DNA of 64,000 bases from Tanytarsus gracilentus (GCA_038502055.1 JAXRKN010000037.1:4402001-4466000), one strand, 5' to 3'. Counted from the first letter of the stretch, positions 52,024 to 64,000 are shown. Made by a program: numbers and translations. Notes: generated from the letters alone by a model not told the origin.

Positions 52024-52580
52024 AGTTAAAATATTATTTGATGGATTTTTTGAAAAATTAAATAAAATCTCGGGTGTAGCAGATAAAATTTTTATTGTTT
52101 CCAATAAATCTTGGTTATAATTTAATCTATTAAATTTATTAAAATTTAAAACTATTTTTGCATTTTATAATGTTTTCTTTGCGACAATTAATTGAGTCTT
52201 TTTTCAGCGTTGGGGTTGATAAAAAAAATTTCTAAAACTTATTTGTGCAAAATGCGTTTCGCCACCAAATTTAAAAAAAATATTATGAATTAAAAATTTA
52301 ATGTTGCTCATCTAAAATTAAGACGCTAAACACACTGTTTTATACATATTTTGGTAAATTCTCTATTGGCAGTGAACCCGCAACTCTGTTAAATAGAAGA
52401 GATTATCATATATAAATATTTCGCTATATTGATATGTTTCCTTAATGACAATTTCATCATTATGTTTATGGTCTCCTAGACGGTTTTTTTTCTATTCGTT
52501 CAAGCATATATGATATTCTAGTAATTATTGCATGTAAATTTGAGCTATGATTTTTTTTCTTATCGTGAGAAAATTATTTA
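52024..52580. other. Convergent 3' ends
   Basis: AT-rich spacer between the MADF-BESS gene (plus) and the ArfGAP gene (minus), holding both 3' UTRs. Nothing else seen. Confidence 0.5.
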
Positions 52581-54079
52581 TTATCTTCCAGGGAGGAAAA
52601 TATTCATTGACGTAGTTCGTTTACGAATGAGACGTGAGCAAAGCGAAATATCAGCCGTCGTAAGAGGCCGAGCAATAATTTTTTGGATCTCATTCATCCA
52701 GTCATCTCGGTCATGGCTCGACGATGCAGAGAAATTGTAAATACGTTCTGGTGTAAAGAGACTAAAACTAAATCCTTCGTCTTTGAAATCTTCAGCGACA
52801 CCTACTCGCACCGAATATCCGGTAGATCCAATAAATATTTCACCCTTAGGAAAACTATCAAGAGGATCTGAAGAATACATTAGTTTTCGATTATCGAGCG
52901 AGAACCATCTTCTCCGGTAAGCGTCATTTGGTCGAGGCCCTGTTTTTAGGAGCCAACCCTCTCTGGAAAAGTCTCTTGTTAGAAGCGGCACGAGATCAGA
53001 TTCATGTGCTTGAGGAAAGGCTGTCTGAAGATAGTGTAGTTTTGCACATCTAATGGCACTATACCAGTTAACAATCACCTCGGAATCTTCATGATAAACA
53101 AATAAATGACGTGTAGAATTGTTGGGTGAGAGATATGAGATTTGAAGTGTATTCTTGTGAACCAAGTCCTTTTTAAATTGCCTCGCAAACACTAAATTGA
53201 GTTCCGATACTCGAAGAATTGCTTTAGGATTTTTATCTTCCTTGACGTAATACTTTAAGGTGTTTTCCATTTCACTTAGGACGAATTTTCGTGGTAAGTA
53301 TGTCCTGTCCTCTTTTCCTTTCTTCATCAAAAATCCTTCCATGTGACCGGATATATAAACTGGCAATTGTGAATTTGAAAATTCTTTCCTCAAATATTTG
53401 GCTCTTATAAATTGTTCCAACAATATTGGAGGATCATTACTTTGTGGTATCCGGTAGCATGAAGGTATTCGTTTTGTTTGATTTGATTTTTTATTTCCAA
53501 TGTCCATCAAATTTTTTATCTGCGAGTCTTCAAAGTAATCAAGACTTATGTGTTTAATTTTCGATATGTGTGTTCCCATGGATCGATGAATTTGTGAGCA
53601 GTTTGCACAAACGAAAATTCCTAGAGAAAAATAGATGTTAGAAAAACAATTTGAAATTAAAAAAATTTAAAACGATATTGGAAAAAAATTAGAAAATTTT
53701 GGAAAATTCAAAGAATTGTTTAAAAATATTTTAATATTCTAAAGTTATTCTTACCCAGATTATAGCTAACGTACTCCACATCTAAAATGACAAAAGTAAA
53801 TCAGTTAGCTGGATCTCAGTTGGAGGTAGTTTTAAATAATTTCATGACGGAATAATTTGAGTGATTTGTTGTGATTTTTTCCAATGACTCATGCTGTTAT
53901 CTTCAAAAATATGCGCATTAGTGATTAATTACATGAATATAGAAGCTCTTTAGAAGGAAGAAAAAACATGAAACGCAATTTGCTCTAAATTTCCTACCAT
54001 TCTTTCCACAATCAGCACAAATACTATTTGCTTCAATTTTGAGCAACTCCAAGAGAATTTTTTGGTTTTGATTAGCCAT
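52581..54079 (-). CDS. ADAP1: ArfGAP with dual PH domains (centaurin-alpha)
   Basis: Exons 53998-54079, 53755-53781, 52581-53620; 382 residues against about 375 in human ADAP1. The ArfGAP zinc finger is exact: Cys21-x2-Cys24-x16-Cys41-x2-Cys44 followed by x4-Arg49, the arginine that stimulates GTP hydrolysis on Arf. Two PH domains follow, the first from about SGHMEGFLMKKGKEDRTYLP and the second from about SREGWLLKTGPRPNDAYRRR, each ending in a conserved Trp helix (IVNWYSAIR, RDDWMNEIQ). These bind phosphoinositides (PIP3 or IP4 in the family) and bring the protein to the membrane. Exon 2 is only 27 nt but completes the zinc finger spacing, which supports the model. Confidence 0.92.
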
Positions 54080-54716
54080 TATTTCGGCCCGTTTTATTCT
54101 AGAAAAAAATAATTTTATTTCACTTTACGCTTGTTGTCAAAAAAAAATATATTTATCTCGAGACAATGGCAGGGTTCGACAAGCTCGTGTGAAAAAAAAT
54201 TATGCACACTGAACGAATCGTGGCAGCATTGAAAAAACCACCTATTGAATAATTTTAAAATAATTTTTTCAACATGAGATCCTTAACTAATGTCTATCGC
54301 ATAATAACGAAACAATAATACGCGTGTTAAGTGAAAAGAATACAATGCAGTAAAGTGACGACAAAGCAATATGTGAAAGTTATTAAGTGATTAAAAATTA
54401 TTTGCATTGTTTTTTTCTCAAACATTTGGGAAAATTTTGCGTTGCGCTCGAAAGAATTAAAGTTAAGTCGGTATCAGCGCAGTAACAAGTTGGAGGCTCT
54501 GGAGAGAAGACACTAAAAAGAAATATTTCAACAGAAAAAAATAGTAGTGGCAACGCAAAATTTAAAAAAACCGCATCAACTAATAAATTTCAATATAACG
54601 GGACATTAAGAACATATACATAAAAATAGAGCTGTTTTATTGAAGGCTCATAGCGGGTCAACTTTCCGTAATTATACATTTTCTTCTGGCTCTACAAAAA
54701 AAGTTCAGTTAGAATC
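54080..54716. promoter_or_regulatory. Divergent spacer, ADAP1 and PDSS2 copy 1
   Basis: 637 bp between outward-facing starts. It must contain both promoters. No TATA box stands out; a slightly GC-richer stretch near 54435-54500 could be the PDSS2 start region. Confidence 0.4.
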
Positions 54717-56542
54717 ATGTCTTTGAGTCGTTTATGCGTATCGCATTTGGTACGTAAGATTGTCTCTCAAAATGACACTGTAAGCTTATCTCGTCACATC
54801 ACCTCGACAACATCAATCAACGTTCAAAATGCAGTACCAAAGCCAATTCAAAAGCATGATTGGAATCGAGCAGTTAGTGAGGCGGAAAAAATTGTCGGCT
54901 ATCCAACGTCCTTTCTCAGCCTCCGATGGCTTCTCAGCGATGAAATAGCGAATGTGGCACTTCATCTTAGGAAGTTAGTGGGAAGCAATCATCCAATTTT
55001 AAAAACAGCCAAGTGAGTTATGTAATTTTTGAACCCTTTACGAAATAATAAAACCTTGCATAGTTAAAGCAGTTTACCAGGTTATTCTGCCTTTTTTCTA
55101 CCATGATTAGTTTGATTTAGAGGTTTTTTAAATTTTTCTTGCCCTATGAACAAGTTTTTTACCTGATTGTGAAATTGCGAAAAGAAAAATGATCTCATGC
55201 CATTTTTTTCGAGAATGATTTTAATGAATTAATATTACAAATATTGACACAAAACGTTGTTAATTTATATATTGAAGCTTTCACTTAAAGTTTTCGAGTA
55301 TAAAAATTAAGAAAGCGTCATATAAAATGAAGAAAAAAGTAAATCTAGAAAAATAGCCACGCAATATATTTCATGCAAAGCATGACTGTAAAGATTAAAC
55401 ATTTTTTTTCAGTTACTTCATAACAGTGTTTTTCTTTTCTATTGCCTCTAATATTATTCACTCTGAAATGTAACGTTTTTATGATGCTAATTTTTTTCTC
55501 CTCCAACGCTCAACACGTATTTGTTCTAATCTTTTTTTTTCTCTCTCTCAGAAATCTGATTTATGATGGACGTTCGAATATGCAAGCTTGGGGTCTCATC
55601 GTGCTACTCATATCAAAGACTGCTGGTCACTCACCTGATATACCCGAGATGGAACAAGACAAAAGCGCGGGTGTGCTTCACAAGCAACGAGCATTGGCTG
55701 AAGTAACAGAAATGATTCGAACATCGAGTCTCGTTCATCAGGGGATGGTAAATCTTCAGAATTTAAAAAATTCCGGCAATGAACTATCGGCTGACAGTGA
55801 AATGATTTTTGGTAATAAAATTGCTCTTCTGGGTGGCGACTATCTGCTAGGGAATGCATGCTTGCAACTTGCTGGCCTGAGAAATCAAGAACTAATTGGC
55901 TTGATTTCGTCTGCTGTTCGTGATTTGGCACAATCGAATTTCATTGGCGACAGAGACGAACAAAATAATGCAATTCCATCCGACCCCGCGTTAAGAGTTT
56001 ATCACGAACATTTGCCTCCTTTAGATGATTTTGATGATGTTAACGAAATAGATATGAGTCAGATAATGGGCTACCCTGAAAGAGAATGGACCTTTAGACA
56101 CACACTCTCATCTGGTTCTCTCTTGGGTAGAAGCTGTCAAGGCACTCTCAAGCTTGCCGGCCAAAGCGAGGAACTCCAAAGACACGGCTATTTATTTGGT
56201 AAACATCTCGCGTTAGCATGGCAAGCTAGCATGGACTTGGAACCGTTTCGTCTAGATGAACTTCCATATAATGCTTCTTTTAGTCTTATTAGCGCGCCTG
56301 TTTTATTTCAACTAGAGCACGATTCATCGCTTTACGATGAAATTGAAAAGGGCGAAAAAATATTCGAAAAGATTAATTTTCGGAAAGTCCATCAGCTTGT
56401 TTTAAACGGACCGGGAATCGAGAGAACAAAAGATCTACAAAGAAAACATGGGCAGACAGCTATGGACGAGCTAAATAAATTCCCGTCATGTGATGCTCGA
56501 ACAGCTCTTCAAAATATAATTTTAGCAATGCAGTGTCTCTGA
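54717..56542 (+). CDS. PDSS2: Polyprenyl diphosphate synthase subunit 2, copy 1
   Basis: Exons 54717-55012 and 55552-56542; 428 residues. The basic, Ser-rich first 35 residues look like a mitochondrial targeting sequence. Family blocks: WNRAVSEAEKIVGYPTSFLS, AWGLIVLLISKTAGH, EMEQDKSAGVLHKQRALAEV, MIFGNKIALLGGDYLLGNAC and IMGYPEREWTFRHTLSSGSL. PDSS2 pairs with PDSS1 to make the polyprenyl tail of ubiquinone in the mitochondrial matrix. Like other PDSS2 proteins it lacks the DDxxD motifs of catalytic prenyl synthases, so it acts as the partner subunit. Only one intron remains, where copies 2 and 3 have more. It looks intact. Confidence 0.9.
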
Positions 56543-57478
56543 GATTGGCTTTTCCATTCACCAATTGATTTTAACAGTTGGTGATGACGATATTTCAATT
56601 TTAAAGAGAAATATTCTAAAAATTTGGTGATGGAATAATTAGAAAAAGGATTGACATTTTTTAAGTTAGTTTACAAAATTTCTCATGACCTGTATGAGAA
56701 AAAAAAATTAAATCCTCGAGGGAATTTTTTTAAAATGCAAGTGCAATTAAAATATAATATTCAAAATCTCATGTAGTAGTTTAGCACAAATTAACTTAAT
56801 AGTGTTAAAAAATCACTGAATTTTAACAACATTTCTTAAGATCATATTGGTGCTAATTTTCAGTCAATCACTCATCCTAGTTAAGTAGTAAAAATCATTT
56901 AAATAAAAAATTGTGTTAAAAAATTGAATAAGATATTCAAAATAAAATATTGATAAATTGAACGATTTGACAGTTTGAATAATTAATCATTTTTCTTCGT
57001 CTTAATTTTCAGGTGATGACAAATGTGTTTTAAAGTGTTAAAAAAATTTAAATAAAACTTGATGCATTTTTTAATTCAAACAAAATTCATTCAGGTTTAT
57101 TTCATTTTAATCTTTTTGAATTTATAATTTGAGTTTTTTCATTTATTTTTTTGTTCAATAATTTGAATAAAAAGTTGAGTAAACTTCAGTGAAAGCCACT
57201 AATAGAGATGAACTTGATAATGTAATTCTTCCGATGCATTGTTTTAAAATAAATCGATCAAAAAAAAAGAGAAAAAAGTCAAGGGTAAAATTTATTAACC
57301 ATTTGCATATATACCACTCTCCAGCGTAGAAGGAGTTGTGAAATTCCATCAGCTGCTTTTTACATTTCCTTTTATTTTACGCTCTTCATTCGGTTTTTTT
57401 TTTCTTAAAATTTAGTGTCGCTCTGAAAATTATATCAGTCAAATCTTAGTCGCGCGCGTGTAAGGATCGTTAAAAAAA
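56543..57478. other. Spacer between PDSS2 copies 1 and 2
   Basis: About 0.94 kb, AT-rich, holding the 3' UTR of copy 1 and the promoter of copy 2. No remnant of another copy seen. Confidence 0.5.
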
Positions 57479-58973
57479 ATGTTAAGAATTGCGAACTCTT
57501 TAGCTCTAATACGAAAAGTAATACTTCGAACGAACATTGAAAGTCTGGCAATTTCGCGAGGCATTAATTCAATTTCATCGTCGAAGAGTGTTCAATCTAT
57601 TCCAAAGCCGCCAAGCTGGAATCGTGTTGTAAGTGAGGCGGAAAAAATTGTCGACTATCCTTCTTCATATCTTGGACTTCGATGGCTGCTGAATGATGAT
57701 GTTGCTAATATGGCATTAAATATGAGAAAACTAATTGGAAGCAATCATCCTCTTTTGAAAACAGCAAAGTAAGCTCGTAAAACAAGGTGTTTCTCATAAG
57801 CCTAAAAATATTTTTTGTTTGATTTCCAGAAATTTAATTCAAGATGAGTCACAAGTTTCACAAGCATGGGGACTGATTGTATTGCTTCTTTCGAAAACCG
57901 CCGGTCACGCTTGTGAGTTTCCAGAAGAAGAGTTTGCTGATAAAACGTCTGGAATTTTAAGCAAACAACGATCATTAGCAGAAATATGCGAAATGATTCG
58001 TTTGTCGCAGTGTGTGCATCAAGGCATGATAAACCTTCAACACTTAAAAAATGCTGGCAATGATTTGGCGTCTGACAGTGAACTGATAGTTGGCAATAAG
58101 ATTGCACTTTTGGGTGGTGACTATCTACTAGGCAATGCATGTATTCAGCTTGCAGATTTGAGGTAGAAAAAAGTATAATTTCATGTGACACAGTTTTGAG
58201 TCTCAAAATAACCTTCGAAAATGCTTTTAAATTTCTAAATAACCTGTCTCTATTTTATGAGTGTTCATTTAGTCAAATTTTTAATTGAAATTTTTTATTT
58301 CTTTCTTTTGGGTAGGAACTCTGAAATACAAGAACTTATTTCAACTGTTATTCGAGATTTTGCAGAATCTAATTTTATTGGGGAACGTGATGAACAAAAT
58401 AACCCGCTACCATCTGATCCGACACATAAAATACACATGGAAAACCCCACACCGCTCGAGAACTTTGATGACATCACATCGATTGAGATGAGTGAAATTA
58501 TGGGTTATCCTGAAAGAGAATGGACATTTAGACACACGCTTGGCTCGGGATCTCTTTTGGGGAAAAGTTGTCAAGGAACATTGAGTATATCAGGACATCC
58601 AGAGGAAACTCAAAGACTTGGTTATTTATTTGGAAAGCATCTTGCGCTAGCGTGGGAAGCAAACAGAGATTTAGAACCATTCCAACTCTTCTTTCTACCA
58701 TTCCACAAAACATTTAGTTTGATAAGCGCACCAATTCTTTTTCATCTTGAACAAGATCCATCGCTCTATGATGAAATTCGAAAGGGAAAAATCTCGGTAG
58801 ATAACGTTGATTTCCAGAAAATTCATGAAATCATTTCTCAGGGACCTGGAATTGAAAAAACAAAAGAACTTCAAATGAAACATGCTCAAATTGCCTTGGA
58901 TATTCTCAATCAATTTCCAACATGTGATGCGAGAAGCACCCTCAAAAAAATTATTTCCTCTTTACTGGATTAG
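57479..58973 (+). CDS. Polyprenyl diphosphate synthase subunit 2, copy 2
   Basis: Exons 57479-57768, 57830-58162, 58316-58973; 426 residues. The N-terminus (MLRIANSLALIRKVILRTNI) is a plausible mitochondrial presequence and is unrelated in sequence to that of copy 1. The mature part keeps the same blocks (WNRVVSEAEKIVDYPSSYLG, GNKIALLGGDYLLGNACIQL, IMGYPEREWTFRHTLGSGSL) but differs across much of the rest, for example EEEFADKTSGILSKQRSLAE where copy 1 has EMEQDKSAGVLHKQ. There is an intron after ADLR that copy 1 lacks. The frame is open, so it is probably functional; a specialised role or tissue is possible but not shown. Confidence 0.88.
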
Positions 58974-61900
58974 TTATTAATATCCTTCGATTTTTAATCT
59001 TTTGTGCGTATACATTTAACTGTGTAAAATCTTTCTTGATTGTTAAATCGGTTAAAAACAAAAATATTTCAAAATACACTTATGAATTAGCATAAGATAA
59101 TTTATCATCGTTTTCGCAAAATAACATGTGACATCGTAAATTGTTAAGAAGTTACAATCCGGCAAAGCAAATTTTTCAATGTCATCCAATCATGTCTCAC
59201 TGCACACGCAGAAATTAAAATAAAGTAACGAGCACATTTTATGTGGTGAGATTGCAGAAATGAAACAAAAATGAAATTGAAACCTAAAAATTCACCTTAA
59301 ACGTGGATGGCAGAGAAAATTTAAATGCTCGACTTAACGGAAACCTGTAAAGTCATATTAGATTTAATTTTATAGTTATTGAACTAAATATAAGTAATAA
59401 AATAATTGACATTTTTAATTATGAGAAATGTGAGATTTTTTTAGACGCTTTTACAGCAATTTTAAAAAACTATTAAAACAAACTGGTTCATCTTTTTTTT
59501 ACTGGAGCAGCCGAAATTGAGGGAGTGTAAAATGTTAAGGTCGAATCGATATGTTTACCGTATTACCAATAATTTTCGCTAATGCAACAAGGAATTTTAA
59601 GTTCGGCGTCTACTCTTCAATGCCGTTAGACTGTAAAATATTTTTGATTTGTTATGCATATTTTGACTTTTCGCAATCAATAGACATTTTTATGAATTTG
59701 ATGTGAAATCGTTGAGTTTAAAAATAAAATTTTACAGACTTTTATCTAAAAAAATATTTTTGGAAATGTCTCGCGATTTGGTGCATCTCATTTTCGCATA
59801 AAATATAAAGTTTAAATTTTTATGGTCCCATTAAAAGTTGCGCTTTATTTTATATAGAGTTCGTGATTTGAATCTTAACTATTGTTTAAGATCGAGAGGT
59901 GGAACATTCGGTTTACTTTGCAAAATTTTAAAATTACTATTTCTTGCCATTTTTAAATACCTCAGCAAAATTTATCATCAGACAATAATCAATAGATCGT
60001 GAAAAGAGGTGTGACTGAGTTATTAATAATTTTTCGCTTAATAAAAAGATTCATCACAAAGTAATTATGATGCAAATTTAAAAAATTAGGATGTCTCTTG
60101 AATTGTTTTTAATCCCCATATTTTTTTGTTAGAATTTTTTAGAAACATAATTGAGATTGAAGATTTAAAATTTATCAAATCCGGCATTAATCAAACTTTT
60201 TTTGTCATCGTGGTCTTTTTGTGTCATCAAATTTATTAAAAGTTTGATGATAAATGCAGAATTATTTTTTCTAAAAATTTTAAATTTTGTGGGTTTCAAA
60301 TTCTAAAAATTTATTCGCAAATTCATTAGCACTTTCTTTAAAATAGATTTTTCTTTTTAACCAATTATCACATTTGAGTAGTTACGGGTGTTAGCTCTTC
60401 GCATTCTCATTTTCTACGCCGCTTTTCGAGACATTTCCTTGTTGCTTGCTCGTTCGCCGTTAAACTTTTACAACACTCTTCAGTTCATCGCGAGCCATCG
60501 TCCAGAGCGTTAGCATATTTTTGAACGTGTACTGAAAAAAATTAACTCATACACAAAGCGCACATATATTATTTGGTTTTGGAAAGTTTCGAGTAACGTT
60601 ATCGGAAACTTAGTATAGTGTTGTAATCGAATAAAAAATATTTTGAAATAAAAATTAGGTAGGAAGTCGACAAAGAAATTCATTGCGAAAAAGTAAATTG
60701 AGCAAAAAATCAAGCGAGAAGAATAAAGTGATAATTAAATATTCTCTCATATAAAATTTCAATAAAAATTTTGATACGGACAAAAAATTAAAGATCAAGT
60801 AAATATAAAGAGGAAGTTAAGTCACAGACAGTGTGTCGGGGTGATAAAAATCAAAGTCAAACTGAGTAAATTTACTCATCCATTTTTAATTAAATCGCAA
60901 CTGAATCAACAAGCGGTTTACTTGAGAGAAAATAATTCAATGTCAAAAGCTATTTTTCTTTTTTATCCATTACCAATTTTTTAAATTAATGGACCGATTT
61001 GAATTTTATTTGAGGTTTTTCTAAGTGAAATAAAGACAAAAGATCTGCTTTGTAATATCATCACGATTGCTCAATAAAGTGGACTGTAATAAAAAAATTC
61101 GCAACTAAAAAATGATGACATCTTTTTTGGCATTTCATCGTTTAGTGGCCGAGAGATTGACACAAAATATGTTTCTCAAAAGGAAAATTTCATAAAGATC
61201 ATAAAATTTAAAAAAAATATTTTTACTTTCAAAAAATCTCTAATAACAAAAAATAATTTAAATATGTTAAATTTATTAATTTTTTTCAATTCATATCGCA
61301 GTGAAGAGCACAACGCGGAATTTGTAAAAATTAAACACTGTTGGCTTAAAAGTAGTAACATATAGGGAAATCTTTCGGGAATTACTTAGACAGCGTAGTC
61401 GATTTTCATTTATTAGTACGGTAATTGTTTGCCTAACAGGCATATCCGAATTTATGTTAACACATGCTTTCATTTATTTAGCACCTACATTTTTATCGGT
61501 GATTCATGACACGAAACATTTAAGTTTCTGTAACATACGAAAAAACTTGATTTTGCCGAAAAAAAAGTAAAATTAAATTATGAAAACTTTCACTTAGCCT
61601 AACATAAAAGTAAAATTTTATAGCGCGCGCACTCTCAGAGATGTGGAAAGTTCGCTAATAAAAAAAAGACAGACTCACTATCGGTACCAAAAGAGAGAAC
61701 GAAAAACATCCGAGAGAGTGACACAGAAAAACCCAATCACATGTTAGCGGGATTTTTCCTCTCGTGTTTTAAAAAAGAAGTTGGGTCCAAAACGAGTTTA
61801 ACAGTCGATCAGAATCGATTCATGTGATTTCTTGCTCTCTGTTTACATTCTCAATTTTAACCGCGATGTTGCCCATTTACGTGTGCAATGAACTCTTTTC

Positions 61901-62230
61901 AAGCGAAGGAACTTTTTGGATTTCTTGAAATTTCAAAATTAAAAATTTCTTCGCTTTAAATTTTTATTTTCTCAAAATTATAGCATTTGATTTCTTTTTA
62001 TCTCTCAACTTAGCTGGTGGACTCACTTCATAGAGAAAATGATGATTGTGCTCAATTTCATGTGAACATTTAGTGTGTGACTTTTGTAGCAGTGTTTTCA
62101 GTTGAAAGTAAACCATTCGACAGTCAAGAGTTAACGAAGAAGAACTGAGCTTTTGGTGAAAAGCAAAAGTGTGAAAATAATTTCTCAAAGTGTAAAAAAT
62201 TTCGTTAAAAGTTTTAAATTGAATTAAGTC
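58974..62230. other. Long spacer before PDSS2 copy 3
   Basis: 3.26 kb without a recognised coding gene. The first 1.4 kb is featureless AT-rich DNA. A GC-richer, promoter-like stretch lies at about 60385-60550 and another around 61620-61850 with GAGAGAG motifs. The rest is presumably the 5' region of copy 3. Confidence 0.5.
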
Positions 62231-63996
62231 ATGTCGTCGAGTAGACTCTTTATGACGCGAAAGTTGTTTGCAAATTTGAATGTAAAATTTAATCATCACA
62301 CAAGAAACGACAATGTTAGACTTATATCATCAACCATGGAGTCAAGAGAAAAATTAGCAACAAAAATGGAAGCCAAAAATGAGTGGAATCGAGCAGTTAG
62401 TGAGGCGGAAAAAATTGTCGGATATCAAACGTCCTTTCTCAGTCTTCGATATCTCCTCAGCGATGAAATTACGAATTTAGCTCTTCATCTCAGGTATGTC
62501 GTGTAAAAAGTATATTTTTTTCCAGTGAATTCGAGAAAATTTTTAATTGAGAAATTTCTTTCTTGTAGGAAACTCATTGGCTCACCTCATCCGCTTGTCA
62601 ACACGGCCAAGTAAGCTATCAATTAATATTTACTGAAGCACGTTGCAAGGAGCTGTATTAAAGAGAATTTTTTAGTGCTAAGCAATGGGAAAGAAAGGAA
62701 AGTGGGTTACACACCATAGAAAATGTGTCATAAAACATCATCGCAAGAAATTTCTAGCTTATATGACCTCATTGAAGTTGGTGTTGTAACTCGTTGAAAA
62801 TGAAAATTAAATGGACTAAGAATTAATTTACGCAAGCGACGACATAAGAAAGAGCGAAATTGGGTAATGAGAGAGTGGACGATTAACTTAGTTTTCTGGC
62901 CATTTATGTTTTTTTACTGTTTCAACATTCCATAGCACTTCCACTCAGATACTAGTTACCTATTTTCATTCAATAATACAAATTAATCTTTTGTACCTCA
63001 ATCAAAACGAAAATCAAGTGAGAGTCTCTCTTGGAATTTCATTAATTTTTAAAGCTCAAACAGTTGATGCAATTTTTTTCTTTTTAAACAACTGTTTCAT
63101 TAAATTAAGTGGCGTCTGCTTATTAAATTGATGAAGAGCTAATTATTTAAGATGCCTTGCAAATTACATTAATCAGGTTAATGTCATATTAGCAACATGT
63201 GGAAGCATAATTGGCATTTAAAAAAGTTAAAAAGTGTGTTATGTTGAAAAGTTTGACTAACGTTATTATAAGATTTAAATTTTTTTAATCAAAAGCTTGT
63301 TTAGCCTGAAAATTGATTTTTTTAACTTTTAAATATTTTTTTGTAATTCAAGGAAACTTTTACAAATTAATCAATATTAAAAGGCTTTTCAAGCAATTAT
63401 TAAGCTTTTTTATTTCTAATTTTTGTTCAAGAACGAAGTTGGTCTTGGTCGAAAGCTTTGAAATACGTCACTTTTTTCCAAAAACACTTTTATTTAAATT
63501 TGCAATGTGCAGAGAAAACGAGTTTTTGCTACACTTGTCAACCTTCATGCTTCAAAACGACTAAATCAAATTAAATTGGCAAAAAAATTAATGGATGACT
63601 ATTTGCTATTTTTAGAACGTTAATTTATGGACAAAATATGCAGACTTGGGGTCTGATTGTGCTGTTAGTCTCAAAGGTAATACTAATGTTAAAAAAATAA
63701 ATTAATAAAAAAAAGTTTACTTCGATTACTAAGATGGCTGGACATTCTCCAGAAACACCCGAGATGGAGCAGGATAAAAGCGCTGGTGTGCTCATCTCAC
63801 AGAGAACTCTTGCTGAGGTGGTGGAAATGGTGCGCACAGCAAATCTCATTCATCAAGGAGTTTTCAACCTTCAACATCTTCACAATGCGGGAAATAATTT
63901 ATCACCAGACTCCGACATGATTTTTGGCAATAAAATTGCATTGCTTGGCGGTGATTACCTACTTGGTAGTGCTTGCGCTCAAATTGGTCGATTAAA
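62231..63996 (+). CDS. Polyprenyl diphosphate synthase subunit 2, copy 3 (5' part)
   Basis: Exons 62231-62493, 62569-62610, 63616-63676 and 63734-63996; truncated by the window end. The first 209 residues match copies 1 and 2 over EWNRAVSEAEKIVGYQTSFL, QTWGLIVLLVSKMAGH, EMEQDKSAGVLISQR and MIFGNKIALLGGDYLLGSAC. The frame shows TGA at 63998-64000, but the position and phase match the intron after ADLR in copy 2, so GT at 63997-63998 is more likely a splice donor. Copy 3 has introns after HLR, TAK and VSK, making it the most intron-rich copy and perhaps the one closest to the ancestral structure. The N-terminus (MSSSRLFMTRKLFANLNVKF) looks mitochondrial. Confidence 0.87.
62611..63615. other. 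Long intron of PDSS2 copy 3
   Basis: A 1005-bp AT-rich intron. No nested gene or repeat recognised. Confidence 0.5.
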
Positions 63997-64000
63997 GTGA

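Noticed and set aside
55608..55931. Minus-strand frames opposite the PDSS2 copies (also 57802-58206)
   Set aside because: They recur in both copies only because the sense strand is conserved; antisense translation has no independent support.

Overview
This window is nuclear DNA of an insect, most likely a lower dipteran such as a midge or mosquito. It is very AT-rich. Genes are split by short introns (mostly 50-100 bp, a few over 1 kb) with canonical GT-AG borders, and the proteins match single-copy arthropod orthologues (furry, Prps, UBE2K, SMC5, RpS17). The species cannot be fixed from sequence alone. All exon models below were joined by hand from splice sites, reading-phase continuity and remembered family sequence; no search was run.

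Regions: 1-2065 (+) is the 3' half of a HECT ubiquitin ligase, UBE3B. From about 3.2 to 12.5 kb the DNA is gene-poor. It holds three small secreted-protein genes (3198-4498 minus, 6662-7460 minus, 12028-12536 plus), two with clear TATA boxes, and a suspicious homopolymer-rich tract near 8.3-9.0 kb. 13245-32077 (-) is furry (fry), a 25-exon gene for a giant HEAT/ARM-like scaffold protein. A complete class A neuropeptide GPCR gene, CNMa-receptor-like, lies on the opposite strand inside one fry intron (21138-23920). Then come Prps (33069-37774 minus), UBE2K (38023-39085 plus), SANBR/KIAA1841-like (39535-41905 minus), SMC5 (42101-45456 minus), RpS17 (45946-46505 plus), CRYL1-like L-gulonate dehydrogenase (46955-48465 plus), a 205-bp hAT-type MITE (49099-49303), a MADF-BESS factor (50353-52023 plus) and a dual-PH ArfGAP (52581-54079 minus). 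The last 9 kb hold three tandem, diverged copies of PDSS2, the second subunit of the polyprenyl diphosphate synthase for ubiquinone side chains. The third copy runs off the window.

Most genes are housekeeping genes packed with short spacers. Two head-to-head pairs (Prps/UBE2K and SMC5/RpS17) probably share promoters. The points most worth a second look are the PDSS2 triplication with intron loss and patchy sequence homogenisation, an in-frame 24-nt cassette exon in Prps beside its catalytic flexible loop, the GPCR nested in fry, the MITE with 10-bp-phased internal repeats, a hairpin in the RpS17 intron, and the secreted repeat protein whose exons carry one repeat motif each. I found no clear novel multi-gene system.
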